This document shows positions 1 through 5,817 of a DNA stretch of 9,189 nt, piece by piece. Origin of the DNA: DASRTE01 sp035316885 (GTDB taxonomy: Bacteria; Actinomycetota; Actinomycetes; Jiangellales; Jiangellaceae); contig DATHII010000137.1 of NCBI GenBank assembly GCA_035316885.1, forward strand, positions 1-9,189, in the 5' to 3' direction. The notes under the pieces were generated by a model. That model was given only the letters and a program-made list of their open reading frames with translations, was not told where the DNA came from and did not search any database. A program made the translations under genes and the position numbers. Numbering within the stretch: the first letter of the stretch is position 1; each line of letters starts with the position of its first letter.

Positions 1-1
1 C

Positions 2-424
2 GGGATCGGCGTGCTGGTGCTGTCGCAGTACCTCGAGTCCGACTGCGCCATGCGGCTGATCACCGACGCACCGGAGTGCGTGGGCTGCCTGCTCAAGGAG
101 AGGGTGTCCGACGTCGCGGTTGTCGTCGACGCCCTTCGACGCGTGGTCGAGGGTGAGTGTGTGGTCGACCCGACCATCGTCTCGGCGCTGTTGCGCCGAC
201 CACGTGATCCGGGGCCGCTGGACCGACTCACCTCGCGAGAGGTGGAGGTGCTCAGCCTGATGGCGGAGGGGCGGTCCAACGGGGCGATCGCGGAACGCCT
301 GGCGCTGAGCCAGAAGACGGTCGAGGCACACGTCGGTCAGATCCTGCAGAAGCTCGACCTCCACGCGTCGACCGAAGACCATCGGCGAGTGCTCGCCGTG
401 CTCCACTACCTTCGCGCGGCTTAA
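2..424 (+). CDS. NarL/FixJ-type response regulator, 5' part cut off by the window edge
   Basis: This is the C-terminal part of a two-component response regulator that would bind DNA after phosphorylation by a sensor kinase. The frame is open from base 2, so the visible GTG at 11 is internal and the real start lies upstream. The end of the receiver domain is present: the beta-4 strand VLVLSQY (bases 11-31), with the conserved Ser/Thr position, and the beta-5 motif GCLLKE, whose Lys (bases 95-97) is the conserved receiver lysine. After a linker comes a LuxR-type helix-turn-helix at about bases 227-361, beginning LTSREVEVL and containing the recognition-helix region SQKTVEAHV. The phospho-acceptor Asp is outside the window. 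The TAA stop at 422-424 lies inside a palindrome, and the next gene starts 33 bases later in the same frame. The partner kinase is probably upstream, which cannot be checked here. Family assignment is firm; the target genes are unknown. Confidence 0.93.
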   Translation, partial: GIGVLVLSQYLESDCAMRLITDAPECVGCLLKERVSDVAVVVDALRRVVEGECVVDPTIVSALLRRPRDPGPLDRLTSREVEVLSLMAEGRSNGAIAERLALSQKTVEAHVGQILQKLDLHASTEDHRRVLAVLHYLRAA

Positions 425-436
425 GGCCGCCTTAAG
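420..436. promoter_or_regulatory. 17-bp palindrome CTTAAGGC-C-GCCTTAAG, possible operator
   Basis: The bases form a perfect dyad of two 8-base arms around one central C. It overlaps the stop codon of the response-regulator gene and lies 21 bases before the GTG of the following small gene. A CATCAT hexamer (446-451) sits 6 bases before that GTG and keeps the A2 and T6 positions of an actinobacterial -10. If that promoter is real, the dyad falls in its -35 region, which suits a regulator site better than a terminator. The loop is too short for a good hairpin and no T run follows. Operator function is inferred; the symmetry is seen directly. Confidence 0.5.
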
Positions 437-457
437 GGTGCCGGCCATCATCTGCGT

Positions 458-637
458 GTGGACACATTCGTGGTGCGGCTCTTCCCCGTCGGGGGAGTGG
501 AAGGGCCGGTGCTGCGGGGGGTGGTGTCCCGGGTGGCCAGCGGGAACAGCGTGAGCTTCCACTCTGTCGACGAGCTGGTCGACTTCCTCGTCGATCCCCT
601 CCGGGGGCAGGGGATCGACGAGGAGCCCGCTTCGTGA
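458..637 (+). CDS. small conserved-looking protein, 59 residues, function unknown
   Basis: This short gene runs from GTG 458 to TGA 635-637 between two regulator genes. About 53 of its 59 codons end in G or C, matching its neighbours and supporting real coding. The product begins VDTFVVRLFPVGG, continues with LRGVVSRVASGNSVSF, then SVDELVDFL and an acidic tail. The pattern suggests two or three beta strands followed by one amphipathic helix. There is no signal peptide, membrane segment or cysteine. From memory, small actinobacterial proteins with a strand-rich start and an F-x-(S/D)-x-(D/E)-E-L-x-x-F-L ending occur near LuxR-type regulators; I cannot verify homology here. No good Shine-Dalgarno lies at normal distance (AAGGG at 434-438 is too far), so translation may be leaderless from the CATCAT hexamer at 446-451. 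It may modulate the adjacent regulators, but that is only context. Confidence 0.72.
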   Translation: MDTFVVRLFPVGGVEGPVLRGVVSRVASGNSVSFHSVDELVDFLVDPLRGQGIDEEPAS

Positions 638-642
638 CTGGC

Positions 643-666
643 GGGGTGTCACAATCGTGGCACCCC
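643..666. promoter_or_regulatory. strong dyad / hairpin between the small gene and the large regulator
   Basis: GGGGTGTCAC (643-652) and GTGGCACCCC (657-666) pair over 10 positions, nine Watson-Crick plus one G-U, around the tetraloop AATC. It starts 6 bases after the small gene's stop and ends 29 bases before the GTG at 695. No run of T follows on the + strand, so it is not a classic intrinsic terminator. It could be an operator for the large regulator (for example autoregulation), a leader structure in its mRNA, or a terminator that does not need a U tract. The structure is seen; the role is inferred. Confidence 0.55.
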
Positions 667-694
667 AGATCACCCAGCGGCACGAAGAGGTCAC

Positions 695-3600
695 GTGGCG
701 ACCGACGCCTCGGCTCCGCGCTCCGGCCACATCGGCAGGCGCCGCCTCGAAGCGCGCCTGACTGCCGCCGCCGAGGGCAGACTCACCCTGGTCGTCGCCG
801 GAGCGGGCTACGGAAAGACGACGCTGCTTCGCAGCTGGCCGGCACCGGTGCCCGTGGCCTGGCACACGATCGGTCCGGCCGACCGGGTCCCGGGTGTAAT
901 CGCCCGCCACATCGTCGATGCCCTGCGCCTGCGGGTGCCCGACCTGTCGGCCGACCTGGTGGTGGCCGCGAGCGGGCTGCGCGGTCACGACGCCGACGAC
1001 ATCGGCCAGGCCGAAGCATCCGCGGCGGCGCTCGCCGAGGCGCTGGGAGCGGCGTTACGCCGGAGCACAGCGCTGGTGCTCGACGACGTCCACGAGATCG
1101 AGTCCGTCGCCGAGGCGTCCCGGTTCGTCGCCGCGCTGAGCAGGCAGCTGCCCGGGTCGCTCAACCTGGTCCTGGTCAGCCGCGACACGTTGCCGTTTCG
1201 CACCGCGCGGATGATCGCACACGGCGAGGCTGCGGAGATCGGTGCCGCCGATCTCGCCTTCACGGTCGGCGAGACGGAGGATCTCGTTGCCGGCCTGGCC
1301 GGCGTACCTGACGCCGGACTCGCCCGCGCCGTGCACGCTCTCAGCGGTGGCTGGCCGGTCGCCACCCGCCTCGCCGTCGAGGCGATGGCAGGCGCTCCCG
1401 CCACCGAGCGGGCCGCGATCCTCGAGACGATGCGAGAACCACGGGGGCTGTTGCTCGACTACATGGTCGACGAGGTGATCGGTCAGGAATCGCCCGACGT
1501 GCTCCAGTTCCTCGAGCGGGCAGAACCGTTGCGGTGGATCGACGCCGGGCTGGCCCGAGCGGTTGGCGTCCGCGATGCCGAGCAGGTGCTGGCTGCGGTG
1601 ACCCGCCGGGGCGTGTACGTCGAACCCGGTCCGAACGTGTCCGGCCGCATCGAGCTGACGCCGCTCTCCCGCGCCTTCGTCCACACCCATTGCCGGCTCG
1701 GCACAGCGGAGCGCGACGCCGTACTCGTCGCAGCGGCCCGCTGGCACGAGGAAGCGGGTGAGCACGTCGAGGCGCTGGGCTACTGGGTCGAACTGGCCGA
1801 CGCGGATGCATGCCTGCGGGTGCTCGACGCGCACGGCGAACAGCTCCTGGCCGATGGACACGCCCAGCAGGTGGTCGACGCCGCTGATCTCGTCCCTCCC
1901 GACCTGCGGGGCGCGACGTTCCAGGTCATGGTGGGTGACGCGTGCCTGCTGCTCGGTGACTGGGACGCTGCGCTCGGCTGTTACGGCCGGGCGGCACGCG
2001 ACGCCGGGCCGGTGCCGGCGAGCATCGCGTGGCGCACCGGGCTCCTTCACTACCTGCGCGGCAACCTCGACAACGCCGCGAAGGCCTATGAGGGCGGCGA
2101 CACCGAGGATCCCGACCTGGCGGCCCGATCCCTCCTGCTGAGCTGGTCGGCGAGCGTGCGGTGGCTGCGCGGCGACCTCGAAGGGTGCCGGGCACACGCC
2201 ACCCGGGCGTTCGAGGCCGCGCGCGCAACCGGAGACCATAGGGCGCTCGCCAACGCGCACACGGTGCTGGCCATGGTCGCCGCGCTCGAAGGTGACCGGG
2301 GGGCCAACGATGCGCACTACCTGCGCGCACTCGATCACGCGGCGGCGGCGCGCGACGTCTTCCAGCTCGTCCGGATCCACAGCAACCGGGGGAGCCGCGA
2401 GATGGAGGAGGGTGACGCTGAGGGGGCACTGGTCGAGGTCGATCTCGCGCTGCGGCTCGCCGACCTCGCCGGTTTCGCCACGTTCCGCGGACTCGCACTG
2501 TCCAACCGGGGCCAGGCGCTGCTGGCCCTCGGCCGCATGGACGAGGCGAAGGTGGAGCTCGAGTCCGCCCGGGTCGTCTTCGAGCGGCTCGGGTCGTCGA
2601 TGGCGGCCTACCCGTACGCCTCGCTCGGCGACATCCATCGGATCCGCGGCGACCGTGTCGCGGCGCGGGCCGCATACGAGCGGGCTCTCGGGCTCGCCGA
2701 GCAGACCGGCGACACCCAGGGCCTGGTCCCCGCGCTCTCGGGGTTGGCCCGGCTGCTCGCCACGGAGGATCCGCAAGCAGCCGCGGAACACTCGGCGCGG
2801 GCCCTGGCCTGCGGTCCCTCTCTCGGCCGGGTAGGTGCTCTCCTGGCAGCCGCACGTGTTGCCCTTGCAGCCGGCGAGCACACGGTCACGATGGATCGCG
2901 CCGGTCAGGCCCTCAGGGCGGCAGAGGCCGTCCGCGACAGGGCGGGCATCGCCGAAGCGCACGAGTTGCTGGGCGCGACCGGGCGCGACCGCGAACCCGT
3001 GTTGACCGCAATCGGCCTGTGGCGCGAGCTCGGCGACCCGGTGGGGGTGGCACGGGCCAGCCTCGCGCTCGCGGAGTTGGAGAGCGGATCCGTCTCGGCC
3101 GGTCTGGCGGCCCAGGCCGCGGAAGAGGCGCAGGCGCTGGGCGCGCGCGAGGTGGCGGCCCAGGCCCAGGCGCTGCTCCGCGAGGTAGACCAGCCGGAGG
3201 TGACCGTGGTCTGCCTCGGCGGGTTCCGCGTGGACCTCGCCTCGGAGCCCGTTCCCGGTGCGGCCTGGCAGTCGCGCAAGGCGCGCGATCTTGTCAAGCT
3301 ACTGGTGTGCCGCCGGGGTCGGCCGATCCACCGCGAACAGCTCGCCGAGATTCTCTGGCCCGACGTGGATCCGGCCCGTACGGCCAACCGGCTCTCGGTC
3401 GCGCTGTCCACCGTCCGCACGATCGTCGATCCGGAGCACCGGCACGCTCCCGATCATTACCTTCGGATCGACGGCGACGCAGTCGCCCTCGCGAACACAT
3501 CGATCGATGTCGAGCAGTTCCTCCGCAATGCGGGAGCAGGGCTGGCCGCGGCTCGTACCGGCCGGGTGGGCGATGCTCGGCGGTACCTCGAGGCAGCGGA

Positions 3601-3919
3601 ACTCGCCTACGCCGGCGACCTGTTCGAGGACGACCTCTACGCCGAATGGGCCGTCGACTTGCGGGAGAAGGCCAGGATGACCTACCTCGACGTTGCGCGC
3701 GCTCTGGCTGACCTCGCCGGCGACGACCATGAGGCGAGGGCCCGCTACCTGCTGCGCATCCTCGAGCGCGATCCGTTCGACGAGCGGGCCCATCTCGACC
3801 TGGTCGCCCTTCTCGCCGACGACGGGCGGCACGGCGAGGCACGCCGGCGTTACCGCCTGTACTCCCGTCGCATGGACGAGATCGACGTCGAGGCGGCGCC
3901 TTATCCGGCGGACCGGTAG
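695..3919 (+). CDS. MalT-like ATPase-TPR regulator with C-terminal SARP (wHTH-BTAD) domain
   Basis: This 1074-residue cytoplasmic transcriptional regulator starts at GTG 695, with AAGAGG at 685-690 as ribosome site (4-base spacing). Residues 1-330 form a MalT/STAND-type P-loop ATPase: Walker A GAGYGKTT (36-43), Walker B ALVLDDVH (126-133), the sensor-like strand LVLVSRDTLPF (158-168) and GGWPVA (219-223). Residues about 340-830 are Ala/Leu-rich paired helices typical of TPR repeats, normally a ligand or partner platform. Residues about 835-930 form an OmpR/SARP-type winged helix (LGGFRV, then SRKARDLVKLL, and REQLAEILWPD). Residues about 937-1070 are a BTAD domain (DVEQFL, YAGDLFEDDLYAEW, ILERDPFDERAH). 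MalT/LAL proteins usually end in a LuxR helix, and classical SARPs carry wHTH-BTAD at the N-terminus, so this is a mixed layout. Such proteins act as nucleotide-controlled activators of metabolic or secondary-metabolite genes. The target is unknown. Its stop lies 1 base from the convergent exporter gene. Confidence 0.93.
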   Translation: MATDASAPRSGHIGRRRLEARLTAAAEGRLTLVVAGAGYGKTTLLRSWPAPVPVAWHTIGPADRVPGVIARHIVDALRLRVPDLSADLVVAASGLRGHDADDIGQAEASAAALAEALGAALRRSTALVLDDVHEIESVAEASRFVAALSRQLPGSLNLVLVSRDTLPFRTARMIAHGEAAEIGAADLAFTVGETEDLVAGLAGVPDAGLARAVHALSGGWPVATRLAVEAMAGAPATERAAILETMREPRGLLLDYMVDEVIGQESPDVLQFLERAEPLRWIDAGLARAVGVRDAEQVLAAVTRRGVYVEPGPNVSGRIELTPLSRAFVHTHCRLGTAERDAVLVAAARWHEEAGEHVEALGYWVELADADACLRVLDAHGEQLLADGHAQQVVDAADLVPPDLRGATFQVMVGDACLLLGDWDAALGCYGRAARDAGPVPASIAWRTGLLHYLRGNLDNAAKAYEGGDTEDPDLAARSLLLSWSASVRWLRGDLEGCRAHATRAFEAARATGDHRALANAHTVLAMVAALEGDRGANDAHYLRALDHAAAARDVFQLVRIHSNRGSREMEEGDAEGALVEVDLALRLADLAGFATFRGLALSNRGQALLALGRMDEAKVELESARVVFERLGSSMAAYPYASLGDIHRIRGDRVAARAAYERALGLAEQTGDTQGLVPALSGLARLLATEDPQAAAEHSARALACGPSLGRVGALLAAARVALAAGEHTVTMDRAGQALRAAEAVRDRAGIAEAHELLGATGRDREPVLTAIGLWRELGDPVGVARASLALAELESGSVSAGLAAQAAEEAQALGAREVAAQAQALLREVDQPEVTVVCLGGFRVDLASEPVPGAAWQSRKARDLVKLLVCRRGRPIHREQLAEILWPDVDPARTANRLSVALSTVRTIVDPEHRHAPDHYLRIDGDAVALANTSIDVEQFLRNAGAGLAAARTGRVGDARRYLEAAELAYAGDLFEDDLYAEWAVDLREKARMTYLDVARALADLAGDDHEARARYLLRILERDPFDERAHLDLVALLADDGRHGEARRRYRLYSRRMDEIDVEAAPYPADR

Positions 3920-3920
3920 C

Positions 3921-5210
3921 TCACGCCTGGCCGGTCGCGTCGTGGATCGTGGCCAGTCGCCGCACGGGTGACAGCGCGACCCAGATCGTGGCCAGTGGCA
4001 TGCCGAGGGCCCCGACGACCATCGCCGGGTGAGCCCCGAGACCGGCGGCGAGTGCACCGCCAAGGGCTGCACCCACGGGGATGGCGCCCCACGAGATCAG
4101 GCGGTAGGCGGCGTTGACGCGGCCGCGGACGTGGTCGCCCACCGCGGTCTGGCGCAGGCTCACGGCGTGGACGTTGGCCACCCCGATGCCGATGCCCATG
4201 ACGAGGAACAGCCCGCCCAGGGTGGCGAGTGCGGCCGCCGGGCTGTCGCCGATGAGCAGGACCGCTACGGGTGCCGTGTTGCCGAGGATCAGCGTGAGCA
4301 GCAGGACGCGTCCATAGCCGAACCGGCCGGTCGCGCGGGCTCCGAACCAGGCGCCGAGGAACGACCCCACCCCGCCGGCGGTGAATACGAGTCCGATGTG
4401 CACGGGGCCGAGCCCGAGATCGCGCACCGCGAACAGGAGCAGTCCGAGGATGAAGACCTCGTTGAAGAAGTTGAACGTCGTCGCCTCCCCGAGCAGCGGA
4501 CGCACGTACGGGTTGCGCAGGGCAAGGCGGAGACCCTCGGCCACGTCGCGACGCGACGACTTGTGCTCCGGCTCGCGGACGCGGCCGGGTTCGACGGTGG
4601 AGATCCGCCAAAGGCTCAGCGCCGACACCAGGAAGGTCGTGGCGTTCACCAGGACTGCCACCGGTGCGGTCAGCACACCGACGATGGCTCCTCCGATGCC
4701 CTTCCCAGCGATCTCGTTCGCCGACTGGGCCGCCGCGAGCTTCCCGTTCGCGTCGACGAGCTGGTGGACCGGGACGACGGTCGGCACGAACGCGAAGTCG
4801 GCCAGCTGGTACAGAACGGTGAGCACGCCGGCGGCGAAGACCGCGATGTAGAGGAACTCCATTCCGGCCACTCCGGCCCACACGACCAGCGGGATGGTCC
4901 CGATGAGGACGAAACGCCCAAGGTCCGCTCCGATCATCAGTGGCCGACGGGCCCGCCGGTCCACGAGCACTCCGAGCGGCAGGGTCGCGAGCAGGAATGG
5001 GAGGAACTGCGCGGTGCGGAGGAGACCGACCTCGGCGGCGCTGGCCGAGAGGGTGATGATCGCCAGCAGGGGGAGGGCCAGCTCACCGATCTCGGAGCCG
5101 AACCACGACACCGCCGACGCCAGCCACAGCCGGCGGAAGTCGCCATTGCGCCATGCACCCGGGGCGGTCGATGTGAGGGTCGAGTCAGCCGTCGGGGTAA
5201 CCGGCGTCAT
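3921..5210 (-). CDS. MFS exporter (MFS_3 / EntS-like family)
   Basis: This 429-residue inner-membrane transporter of the major facilitator superfamily probably exports a small molecule or drug by proton antiport. After a hydrophilic N-terminus come many hydrophobic segments, about 10-12, consistent with the usual twelve. The MFS loop 2-3 signature is clear at residues 80-90: GVLVDRRARRP. A charged central loop (about 203-228, rich in Arg, Glu and Lys) separates the two halves. The stretch RQTAVGDHVRGRVNAAYR (353-370) followed by SWGAIPVGAALGG (373-385) is characteristic of the MFS_3 'transmembrane secretion effector' group that includes enterobactin exporter EntS. The ATG at 5208-5210 has no Shine-Dalgarno; a leaderless promoter explains it (see 5219-5247). 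It is divergent from the CGNR gene, 55 bases away, which suggests the CGNR protein controls it. It converges on the large regulator with a 1-base gap. The substrate cannot be told from sequence. Confidence 0.9.
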   Translation of the reverse strand: MTPVTPTADSTLTSTAPGAWRNGDFRRLWLASAVSWFGSEIGELALPLLAIITLSASAAEVGLLRTAQFLPFLLATLPLGVLVDRRARRPLMIGADLGRFVLIGTIPLVVWAGVAGMEFLYIAVFAAGVLTVLYQLADFAFVPTVVPVHQLVDANGKLAAAQSANEIAGKGIGGAIVGVLTAPVAVLVNATTFLVSALSLWRISTVEPGRVREPEHKSSRRDVAEGLRLALRNPYVRPLLGEATTFNFFNEVFILGLLLFAVRDLGLGPVHIGLVFTAGGVGSFLGAWFGARATGRFGYGRVLLLTLILGNTAPVAVLLIGDSPAAALATLGGLFLVMGIGIGVANVHAVSLRQTAVGDHVRGRVNAAYRLISWGAIPVGAALGGALAAGLGAHPAMVVGALGMPLATIWVALSPVRRLATIHDATGQA

Positions 5211-5218
5211 AGAAATAC

Positions 5219-5247
5219 AGGTTATTGATAACTAGTCTAGAGCACAA
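5219..5247 (-). promoter_or_regulatory. predicted leaderless promoter of the MFS exporter
   Basis: Read on the - strand, TTGTGC (5247-5242) and TAACCT (5224-5219) make a -35/-10 pair with a 17-base spacer. The -10 ends 8 bases before the ATG at 5210, so transcription would begin at or within a base or two of the start codon. That fits the lack of a ribosome site. The stretch 5211-5240 is 70% A/T (21 of 30), in sharp contrast to its surroundings. The -10 overlaps the dyad at 5221-5232. Confidence 0.5.
5221..5232. promoter_or_regulatory. dyad GTTAT-TG-ATAAC, candidate operator between exporter and CGNR gene
   Basis: Two perfect 5-base arms flank a TG centre. The left arm overlaps the exporter's -10 hexamer. 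A related half-site is repeated in the same orientation: GGTTAT at 5220-5225 and GGTTAC at 5251-5256, 31 bases apart (about three helical turns), the second overlapping the CGNR gene's -10. A repressor bound here could block both promoters. The CGNR protein is the natural candidate; this is inference from position. Confidence 0.4.
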
Positions 5248-5253
5248 GGCGGT

Positions 5254-5259
5254 TACAAT
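5254..5259 (+). promoter_or_regulatory. -10 element TACAAT of a leaderless CGNR promoter
   Basis: TACAAT differs from the consensus TATAAT at one position and ends 6 bases before the ATG at 5266, the spacing expected when transcription starts on the start codon. The gene has no Shine-Dalgarno, which supports this and fixes the start. TTGATA (5225-5230) resembles a -35 but lies 23 bases away, too far for a normal spacer, so the promoter is probably -35-poor. Confidence 0.55.
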
Positions 5260-5265
5260 GATCGC

Positions 5266-5817
5266 ATGGCACAGCGGAGCGCCGCAGCCCCTGGGCAACT
5301 GGAAGTGGTCAGGGGGTTCGTCAACACGCGCGACCTCGAGGCGGGCACCGACGCGATCGCCACGTCAACAGCGCTCGCCGACTGGCTCGTCGGCGCCGGT
5401 CTGCTCCCACCCGACGAGCCGGTCGGGCCGGCAGACGTCGAGGCCGCGGGTCGTCTGCGGGAGGCGCTGCGGGAGGCGCTGGCGGCCAACCACGACGGGC
5501 GACCGCTGGCCGACGAGGTTGTCCGCGCGTTGAACGACGCCACCCGGACCGCCGAGATCTCGGTCGCCGTCACCCCTTCACCGGGCTGGGCACACCGCCC
5601 GGCCGCGTCAGGGACGGCGGCCGCCTTCGGGGAGATCCTCGTGGTCGCCCTCCAGGCGATGTCGGCGGACACGTGGCGCCGGCTGAAGGTGTGCGTCAAC
5701 GACACCTGCCGGTGGGCGTTCTACGACCACTCCCGGGCCCGGTCGGGCAGGTGGTGCTCGATGGGTGTCTGCGGCAACCGGGCCAAGCAGCAGGCCTGGC
5801 GCCGCCGCCGCTCCTAG
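5266..5817 (+). CDS. CGNR zinc-finger protein with N-terminal ABATE domain, putative regulator
   Basis: This 183-residue cytoplasmic protein has the two-part layout of the CGNR family. An N-terminal ABATE-like domain (about 10-130) opens with the hallmark FVNTRD (18-23) followed by ALADWLVGAGLL (36-47). A C-terminal zinc finger (about 140-180) has cysteines 143, 148, 164 and 169 in two C-x4-C pairs, and the name-giving CGNR is at 169-172. A basic tail (RRRRS) ends the protein. Members are generally thought to be stress-linked transcription regulators, with ABATE binding a ligand and the zinc finger contacting DNA. The ATG at 5266 is chosen because TACAAT lies 6 bases upstream. A 12-base tandem duplication at 5455-5478 encodes LREALREA. 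The gene is divergent from the MFS exporter, its most likely target, and its TAG stop overlaps that of the phosphoesterase gene. Family assignment is sure; regulation of the exporter is inferred. Confidence 0.92.
   Translation: MAQRSAAAPGQLEVVRGFVNTRDLEAGTDAIATSTALADWLVGAGLLPPDEPVGPADVEAAGRLREALREALAANHDGRPLADEVVRALNDATRTAEISVAVTPSPGWAHRPAASGTAAAFGEILVVALQAMSADTWRRLKVCVNDTCRWAFYDHSRARSGRWCSMGVCGNRAKQQAWRRRRS
5455..5478 (+). repeat. 12-base perfect tandem duplication inside the CGNR gene
   Basis: CTGCGGGAGGCG occurs twice head to tail. It is in frame (four codons, LREA twice) and lies in a helix of the ABATE domain, so it lengthens the helix by about one turn without breaking the gene. It may be a slippage product or only a reflection of Ala/Arg/Leu-rich codon bias. 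Confidence 0.6.

Noticed and set aside
432..683. 83-codon - strand frame across the small gene and the following gap
   Set aside because: It is Arg/Pro-rich without motifs; the + strand frame at 458-637 has better coding character and gene-order logic.
634..1311. 225-codon + strand frame overlapping the start of the large regulator
   Set aside because: It is an Arg/Gly-rich out-of-frame translation; the overlapping frame carries Walker A and B motifs.
1055..2962. Long open frame (635 codons) on the - strand inside the large regulator gene
   Set aside because: High GC content keeps antisense frames open. Its translation shows no recognisable domain, is rich in Arg/Gly/Pro, and lies wholly opposite a confident protein with clear motifs.
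2971..2990. 10-base tandem repeat GGGCGCGACC in the large regulator gene
   Set aside because: A true recent 10-base duplication would shift the frame, yet the BTAD domain downstream is intact. It is most likely chance from Gly/Ala/Arg/Asp codons.
4029..5228. 399-codon + strand frame opposite the MFS exporter
   Set aside because: The product is strongly charged and low-complexity (His/Glu/Arg/Gly), typical of antisense to membrane-protein codons, while the - strand frame has clear MFS motifs.
5231..5241. ACTAGT and TCTAGA palindromes as cloning-site or vector sequence
   Set aside because: They overlap within a natural divergent promoter and no other vector-like sequence is present; AT-rich promoter DNA explains them.
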